The position numbers and the translations under genes are program-made. The notes beneath the pieces are model-generated. The model saw only the letters and a program-made list of their open reading frames with translations, ran no database searches and was not told where the DNA came from. A stretch of DNA of 64,000 nt from Cristatella mucedo (lineage: Eukaryota; Bryozoa; Phylactolaemata; Cristatellidae): positions 7,527,501-7,591,500 of the forward strand of contig WPIO01000011.1 in NCBI GenBank assembly GCA_009760855.2, given 5' to 3'. This document shows positions 58,801 to 64,000 of the stretch, one piece after another. Numbering within the stretch: the stretch's first letter is position 1; each line of letters starts with the position of its first letter.

Positions 58801-60916
58801 ACTTGACCACACTTGAAAGAAACTTAAAAACACACCTATTTAGGACAGCATTTAGTGGGTCCCTGTGATTCGTTCTTCATGTGCTTATGCGTGCTGACAC
58901 TGTGCATGCTGCCACTAACCACATTTGCATGCTGACCCTGTGCATGCCACCCCTAACCATGTTACTCATGTTGCTTATCAAGCATGATATCACCATTCAA
59001 TCGCGTTTTCCTTTGCAGCAAATGTAAAGCGCCTAGAAAGAGATTTAGTTCTCTGAGGGTGCTTTATCAAGTGCATTATTATTATTATTATTATTATTAT
59101 TACTAAGACATGCTGAGCTCATTGCTGTCCGGGCAGGCTGGCGAGAGTCCCCACCCATCCTTTTGCGCTGTCAGGCGGTGCTGTTAGGCAGCCCTGTTGC
59201 CCTGTAAATGCCAGTGAACCTGCTGTCGAGGCCGGATCTGGCAGCAGCGTTTGCACGCTTTCCGGCTCGTGTCGAGCCCGGCCTCCAAAAGGGCCTACAG
59301 CAAAGCGTACCACGTTGGACGTGGCCACCAGCAATAGCTACTTGCTTGCGGCTGCCCCCTGACGGTCAGCTGGCATTGCAACGAATTACAAGCTCAGCTG
59401 GCCAGCGCCTGGGCGTGGCCAGCAAGGCAGCGTTGGCTGTGCCGGGCGGGTGGCTTCTCTAGGCACAACGGCTATTGAAGGCACGGCAAGGCCAGTGCAA
59501 GCGTGCTGCTGCGTGCCAGTGTGACCCGAAAGTGGGCTCGCAACTGTCGACAGTTGCTGCAGCTGCTGCTCTGTGGCAGGCTGTCATTGCTAAAAGAAGA
59601 TACTGCATTTGTGTCGTGCCCTAAGGTAACTTAATCTCTATCGCTCAGGTGCTTTACACGTGCCTCAGGGCTCGAGCCCATGACCTTGGCTGTGAGCAAC
59701 TCGACCCTTGGCCACATCAAGGCGGCTACAGCCGATGTGGTAGGGGAGGGCTCTCGTAAGGAAAGACGATTTTGCTCTGCCTCTCTCCCCCACCAGTCGG
59801 CTGCACTAGTGACGAGGCGGCCTGCCGGCTGCTTGCACGTTGCAGTGTGAGCACGCCGAGGAAGAGAGGAGAATCCGGCTGGCTGGCCACGTCGAGGCAG
59901 GGGCATCGACTTGCCGTCACGTGTGCGTCCGGTGTCAGTAGCTTGGGGGTTCTACTCACGATAGCCCTGAAGCTGTCCCTTGCATGCTGCCGCAAGTTGC
60001 CGCTGGCACCCATCAGCGTCCCATCATTCGGCGGCCATCGACGTTTTTGCAAGGGCAACAGCAGCCTGGCGCAGCCACATTGCCAAGCACCGGCCGTGGC
60101 TGCACCTCATGCTCCTCGTACTGCATTTAAGAAAAGCTCCACCTTTGCCGCCGTCGTCGCTCGCCGGCTCTGGCAGATAGAGCAGCCGCCCACGAGGAGC
60201 GGTGCCGCTATGGGGCGCTGCACGCACCCACTCCTGTCGCCTCTGCTGCTCCTGCTGCAGCGCCGGCCGCAGCTGCCTCTCTTGTGCCTTGCACGGCTTT
60301 AGCTGGGGGCGTCTGTTCGCGTCGTCGTCAGCAGCAGCTTACCGGCGTTCGTTGCCAGCCACACGGGAGCAGCAAGAGCTGGCGTCGACAACCTGACGAA
60401 GTCTCTGGCCGTCGAGTGGGCGCAGCACGGCGTGAGGATCAACGCCATTGCTCCGGTGAGCCGCTTGCTGCCAGCGCCACTAGCACGAAAGGCGCGCCTG
60501 TGGCGGCGGCCTAGAGAGGGCGTTGCTCGGAAGCCTGGACTGCTACTTAGATCCGAGTGGCACCAGCAGCTGCGGTGGCCTCGTGAAATGTTCCCTCGTG
60601 ACCCATATCAGTCTGGTCGGCCAATCGTGTACGTCGCAGCCACCTCCTTCCGCTGCTGCTGCTGCTGCAGGGGGTCATCTACTCGGATTCGGCGGCAGCA
60701 AACTACGGCGCCTTGGGCGAGGCAATGTTCGAAGGAGCTCTGCCTCGCATACCGGCCGGGCGCCTTGGCAAGCCGGAGGAGGTGTCGGCAGCCACGTGCT
60801 TCCTGCTGTCGCCGGCGGCCGCCTACATCAGCGGCGACACGCTGAGGGTCGACGGTGGCAGCAGTCTGTGTGGCCCGCAGTGGCAGCTGTCGGCAGCGGC
60901 AGCATCCCGTACGTAG
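55858..60916 (+). CDS. PECR: Peroxisomal trans-2-enoyl-CoA reductase
   Basis: PECR reduces trans-2-enoyl-CoA with NADPH, a step in fatty-acid chain elongation or phytol breakdown in peroxisomes of mammals. Exons: 55858-55975, 56114-56238, 57453-57618, 58055-58136, 60359-60455 and 60671-60916. All have GT-AG borders and matching phases, giving 277 residues (human 303). SDR landmarks are the cofactor loop T-G-G-G-T-G-I-G in exon 1, N-N-G-G-G-Q-F in exon 3, N-L-T-G-T-F and V-N-I-I in exons 3-4, G-A-A-R-A-G-V-D-N-L-T-K-S-L-A in exon 5, and P-A-G-R-L-G-K-P-E-E-V-S with D-G-G-S-S-L in exon 6. The frame ends at TAG 60914-60916 after a Gln/Ala-rich tail without a PTS1. GTACGT at 60909 could be a donor to a further 3' exon. 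Introns carry SINE-A and LINE-A copies. Confidence 0.94.
56281..56342. repeat. 31-bp tandem duplication, PECR intron 2
   Basis: Two copies of a unit containing TTTTTGCAAAAATGATCACT, the second nearly identical. TTTTTGCAAAAA is itself palindromic. Confidence 0.9.
56668..56795 (+). mobile_element. SINE-A in PECR intron 2
   Basis: Plus sense: CTCGCCACGACCAAGGTCTG, the box B region GGGCTCGAGCCCCATGACAT, and a degraded tail hairpin ending CAAATGAATTACAC. A CA-rich microsatellite (56795-56858) follows directly. Confidence 0.82.
56795..56858. repeat. (CA)/(CACG) microsatellite
   Basis: Alternating CA and CG units. It follows the SINE-A tail, so it may have grown from it. Confidence 0.93.
57055..57380 (+). 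mobile_element. LINE-A tails in PECR intron 2
   Basis: The 3'UTR block (CCTACTTGCATGCTGACCCT and later) and tail hairpin (AAAGTGCC...AGGGCGCT) end in an ATT run at 57290. A short second tail scrap with TTATTATTACG lies at 57325-57360. Confidence 0.87.
57668..57800. repeat. CT-rich tract in PECR intron 3
   Basis: CTCTCT and CCCTCC units just after the exon 3 donor. The exon 3 frame continues through it as an artefact. Confidence 0.9.
58205..59103 (+). mobile_element. LINE-A in PECR intron 4
   Basis: Plus-sense, 5' truncated. It encodes the RT C-terminal region with H-A-F-V-T-S-L-L-D-F-C-N-S-L-L near 58390, A-A-R-L-V-C-R-E-H near 58480, H-W-L-P-V-K-Q-R-I-D, L-A-P-A-Y-L-S and A-P-K-A-W-N, with one frameshift near 58480. 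The full 3'UTR, the hairpin AAAGCGCC...GGTGCTTT and an ATT run to 59103 follow. This is the best preserved 3' end in the window. Confidence 0.94.
59597..59745 (-). mobile_element. SINE-A in PECR intron 4
   Basis: Minus sense: TGTCGTGCCCTAAGGTAACT, CAGGTGCTTTACACGTGCC and the box B region GGGCTCGAGCCC, then a degenerate head with CCACATCAAGG. It lies in the same intron as the LINE-A at 58205-59103. Confidence 0.85.
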
Positions 60917-61457
60917 GCAGCCGCTTGCTGGCGGCAGCCGGCTGCAGCATACTGCCACGTGCCTCTGCTTTCCACGTGCGTCTCGCGTGGTTGCCCTGGA
61001 AGGGCAGCGGTTGGCAGCTTCTGTGAGAGGGGGTGGAGGGTGGGAGGTGGGGGAGTGGTGCCCCCCCCACCGAGGCAGCTGCTGCTGCTGCTGCTGCTGC
61101 CAGGCTAAGCACTTCGCATTCATGGCTAACCGCCCGCATCTGCAACTGAATAAGTGTGGCTGCTGTGAAGGCTTTCGAGTCCTCTCGGCATGTCGATTGC
61201 AAAGTGTCCTTTGAGTTGCAATTATTGCTTCTCACTTCAGCCTCTGGGCTCTCCTGCCGAGCGCCAGGCCAATGCTGAGGCGTCACTGTCTGCCATGTCT
61301 CCCCGCGCTAAAGAGCGGCCTCTGGCGACTCCTAGCGTGGTGTGGATCTTTACTTGATTTCTCCGTAATACCTTTGGGTATTCCGCTGCTATCTTCGCTG
61401 TGACTATTTATGAGCTGTCCTCGGATTTGCTACACAAAACAGGACCTGCTTAGCATA
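60917..61457. other. PECR 3' flank, no further exon confirmed
   Basis: Contains a C8 run and a short CTG array (about 61078-61100). No AATAAA was noticed. If PECR has a seventh exon it may be here, but no match to the usual C-terminal end could be found. Confidence 0.4.
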
Positions 61458-61520
61458 AGATGCGAGCCTCCTTTGAGGCTCTTCTGCTGCTATGGAAATG
61501 AAGCTGTTGAATCAGCCTGA
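61458..61520 (+). mobile_element. SINE-B tail fragment
   Basis: TTTGAGGCTCTTCTGCTGCT and TGTTGAATCAGC match the end of the SINE-B body at 47740-47780. Confidence 0.65.
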
Positions 61521-61714
61521 ACCTTGCCGTACTCTGACGATTTCCGACACGGCAGGCACGATGCCCAGAAAGTCCTAAATCCAGCCCATGAACCCGAACA
61601 GAGCAAGCAGCAAGCGTGGAGCACCTAAATGTCGTGCCTAGCACCAGGGGTGAAGGGAAGGACCCGTGCACTTCCGTTGGGTGGGAGGGGGAGGGACCAC
61701 TACGGCTGACGACA

Positions 61715-62690
61715 TGTAATGTAATGTATCTCCGTCAGTAACTCCACAAAGTCATAAAGACCATGTGGGTGTTACGCAGGAGAGTTTTGTATAGCGCACT
61801 CACAGCCTAAGCGACTTTCGGTACGCATTCGGTAGCCGACAGACTTTGTCTCATGCAACAAAGAGAAAGTGGGAAGCATAGCAGAGTCAGGAGAGCAGTT
61901 GAGGTAGTGAGTAGAATAGAAGTAGCAGCCCAGGACCGCTGAAAAGGATGACCCGTAGTCGGCAGCAGGAGAGGAGATGTCGTTTCGTAAGAATTGTGGA
62001 GCGAGTTCCACAATCAAGGACCTGCAGAGCTAAAGCTTCTGTCGCCAACGGTCTTTAAGCAAAGGAATGGGACAGCTAATTTATTGTCCACACAGCACCT
62101 GAGGGCACGAACAGGCTGAAACTGATGCAGCAGTTCAGCTAGGTACGAAGGAGCCAAGCCGTGGCGGGCCTTGTGGGTCAGCGTAAGAACTTTGCTCTGT
62201 ATCCTTTGCTCAACCGGCAACCATCAACCGGCAACCATCCTAGCTCTTTCAGCAAAGGTGACACGTGCTCAAACCGCTGGGACTTGAAGACCAGCCTTGC
62301 AGCCATATTCATAGTCCGCTGTAGTGGCATAATAGCTTTCTTTGGTAGTCCAGCCAAAAGGGAATTACAATAATCAAGCCGAGACAGAACTAAAGAGCTA
62401 GTTAAATTTTTTACAAGCCACTGTGGGAGACAGCTTCTAATCTTGGATAGGGATCGGATGTGATGGCTAGCTGTAGAGACAGTCTTCTGAATGAAGCTTT
62501 TGAAATTGAGGCGGCTGTCGAACACGACACCTAGATTACGAGCACGTGGTGAAGGTCGCACACCAGCACCACCTATTAGAACAGCAAAGCCTTTTAATCC
62601 AGCCACGCGCTTAGGGTGTCCTATGAGCAGCAGTTCGGTTTTATCGTCATTTAATTTCAGGAAGTTTTCCGACATCCAGGATCGAATATC
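61715..62690 (-). mobile_element. LINE-B, longest copy with RT C-terminal region
   Basis: Starts with a TGTAATGTAATG tail and runs in minus sense through the 3'UTR. The RT end has T-V-G-D-R-S-F-S-S-A near 62030. The frame 62178-62675 holds F-L-K-L-N-D-D-K-T-E, L-G-V-V-F-D-S-R-L, S-R-L-D-Y-C-N-S-L-L-A-G-L-P and A-A-R-L-V-F-K-S. One frameshift lies between 62178 and 62220, beside a repeated CAACCGGCAACCAT. It is CR1/L2 type and 5' truncated. Confidence 0.92.
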
Positions 62691-62699
62691 GGCAGGGCA

Positions 62700-63335
62700 A
62701 GCATTCAGTTATTCAGTTGCTGCAGCAGATTCCGACGTGATTGTTAAGCACAATCTAGGCTTCCACTTCTATGCGGATGACACTCAGTTGTACCTTTGCT
62801 TTGATCCCTCCCAGCCTTCGAGCGCCTCAAATTCTCTCAACTCGCTGCATGCATTGATGACATCCGCACATGGATGGCAGCAAATTTTCTTAAATTAAAT
62901 GATGATAAAACTAAACTTACTAGTTTTGGGGCAACCAAGTGTGAAACAGAAATGGGAAAGGCTAACGCTGCTCCCAAAGCCTTGAACTTACTCCCGACTT
63001 GCGTTTCAACATTCCCTGACTTGACCACATTTAAAAAGAACTTAAAAATGCACCTATTTAGGAAAGCGTTTAGTGGGTCCGTATGATTTGTCCCTGTATA
63101 TGCTTATGTGTGCTGACACTGTGCATGCTGCCACTAACCACACGTGCATGCTGACCCTATGCATGTCACCCCTAACCATGTTATTCATGTTGTTTATCAA
63201 GCATGCTATCATTCACCATTCATTCATGTTTCCCTTTGCAGCTAATGTAAAGCTCCTAGAAAGGGCGCTCTCTTGATAAAGCGCCCTGTCTGAGGGCGCT
63301 TTATCAAATGTATTATCATTATTATTTATATCGTG
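62700..63335 (+). mobile_element. LINE-A with internal deletion
   Basis: Plus sense. F-Y-A-D-D-T-Q-L-Y, the catalytic YADD box of reverse transcriptase, is at about 62767-62793. Then F-L-K-L-N-D-D-K-T-K-L is followed at once by A-P-K-A-L-N, so the several hundred bases that normally lie between are missing. The 3'UTR block and tail hairpin end at about 63330. It lies head-to-head with the LINE-B to the left. Confidence 0.9.
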
Positions 63336-63489
63336 AGTATGGCCACCGGCTGTGTGGGTGCGTGCCGACTATTTTTGGCAGCGGCCGTGGCTGCTGCCTG
63401 GTTATGCTGGACCTGTACGGACCTACTGCCCCTTCCCCCTCCCTCCAGTCTCTTAGTCTGGCCGAGAGCGCTGCATTGTAGTTGCAGTC

Positions 63490-63650
63490 ACCAGTCAGTT
63501 TTGCTCAGTGGTTAAGGTGCTCGCCTTGAAAAAGATGAATGTATTTGATGACCGTGGTCGTGGGCTCGAGCCCCACTTCATACGTAAAAGCTCCTGCATA
63601 AAGACTAGGTTCTCTTAAGGCAGTATACAAATGAATTATATTTATTTATT
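63490..63650 (+). mobile_element. SINE-A, complete head
   Basis: Plus sense with the clearest head of the family: CTCAGTGGTTAAGGTGCTCG as box A region, GTGGGCTCGAGCCCC as box B region, then tail sequence and AATTATATTTATTTATTT. Best copy for deducing the tRNA ancestor. Confidence 0.88.
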
Positions 63651-64000
63651 TACCCTGGACCAGCCGTCGCGCTGCTGTGCACTTGAGATGTGCCTCGGTG
63701 AGTGAGGCTGTCTGCTTGCTCTTCCCCTGCTGTCCTCTCCTTTCCGAATGAGCGACCAAACAGGCATCCGTGCGGACACATGATGTGACTGCGCGCACGT
63801 TCACAAGCGCTCGCTTGAGCTTGTTCATCTTTGCGCATCGAGAGCAGCAGCAGCAGCAGCAGCAGCGTGGCAGCAAGCGTTGTTCTGGGCGTGCTTCGTC
63901 AAGCTTCCCCTCTTGCCTCTCCATTCTATTGGCTGCACCTCGACTGTGCCACTTGTTATGTCTTCAGGTGATTGGCTGGCCCCCGGCCAAGGTCGAGGAT
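63651..64000. other. No gene seen; (CAG)7 at 63845-63865
   Basis: A seven-unit CAG array. Short antisense frames through it are artefacts. The final bases (GGCCAAGGTCGAGGAT) may start another SINE-A head, cut by the window edge. Confidence 0.4.

Overview
This is a window of animal nuclear DNA. Both genes I can name are split by GT-AG introns, and most of the rest is CR1/L2-type LINEs, tRNA-derived SINEs, a hAT transposon remnant, microsatellites and CpG-rich islands. A p22-phox gene with the six-exon layout of mammals says metazoan. The repeats do not let me name the phylum; an invertebrate or early-branching deuterostome is a guess. No prokaryotic, viral or CRISPR features were seen.

Two genes are secure, both on the plus strand. 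CYBA (p22-phox, the membrane partner of NADPH oxidases) occupies 45162-48206. Its six exons splice in phase to 193 residues. PECR (peroxisomal trans-2-enoyl-CoA reductase, an SDR enzyme of fatty-acid metabolism) occupies 55858-60916. Its six exons give 277 residues. They are about 7.7 kb apart and I see no functional link between them.

Two further genes are likely but unnamed. On the plus strand, 5394-5471 looks like a first exon and 11037-11214 looks like a last exon; whether they belong together is not shown. The last exon is followed 159 bases downstream by an uninterrupted (CTG)142 array and then an ATTAAA signal, an arrangement like the 3'UTR repeat of DMPK. On the minus strand, a GC-rich open stretch at 15229-16725 encodes a Gln/Ala/Pro/Asp-rich protein inside a CpG island.

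Repeats, left to right: LINE-B 3' end (1-325); scattered SINE-A and SINE-B copies; a CpG-rich domain (about 14.9-22.6 kb) holding long (CT)n, (TG/CGTG)n and (GA)n tracts; a hAT transposase remnant (22.8-23.9 kb); a long LINE-A copy (25.7-27.6 kb, minus); a second CpG-rich patch (27.6-28.6 kb); LINE reverse-transcriptase pieces (29-30.1, 32.1-33.6 and 40.4-43.3 kb); CYBA; LINE-A (49.6-50.5 kb); a LINE-B copy broken by a 713-bp insertion with TG...CA ends (51.3-52.6 kb); PECR, whose introns hold LINE-A and SINE-A copies; then LINE-B and LINE-A copies at the right edge.

SINE-A and LINE-A end in the same 3' hairpin, as expected if the SINE is mobilised by the LINE enzyme. CAG/CTG arrays are strikingly common: six sites, one of 142 units and one within 25 bases of a CYBA splice donor.
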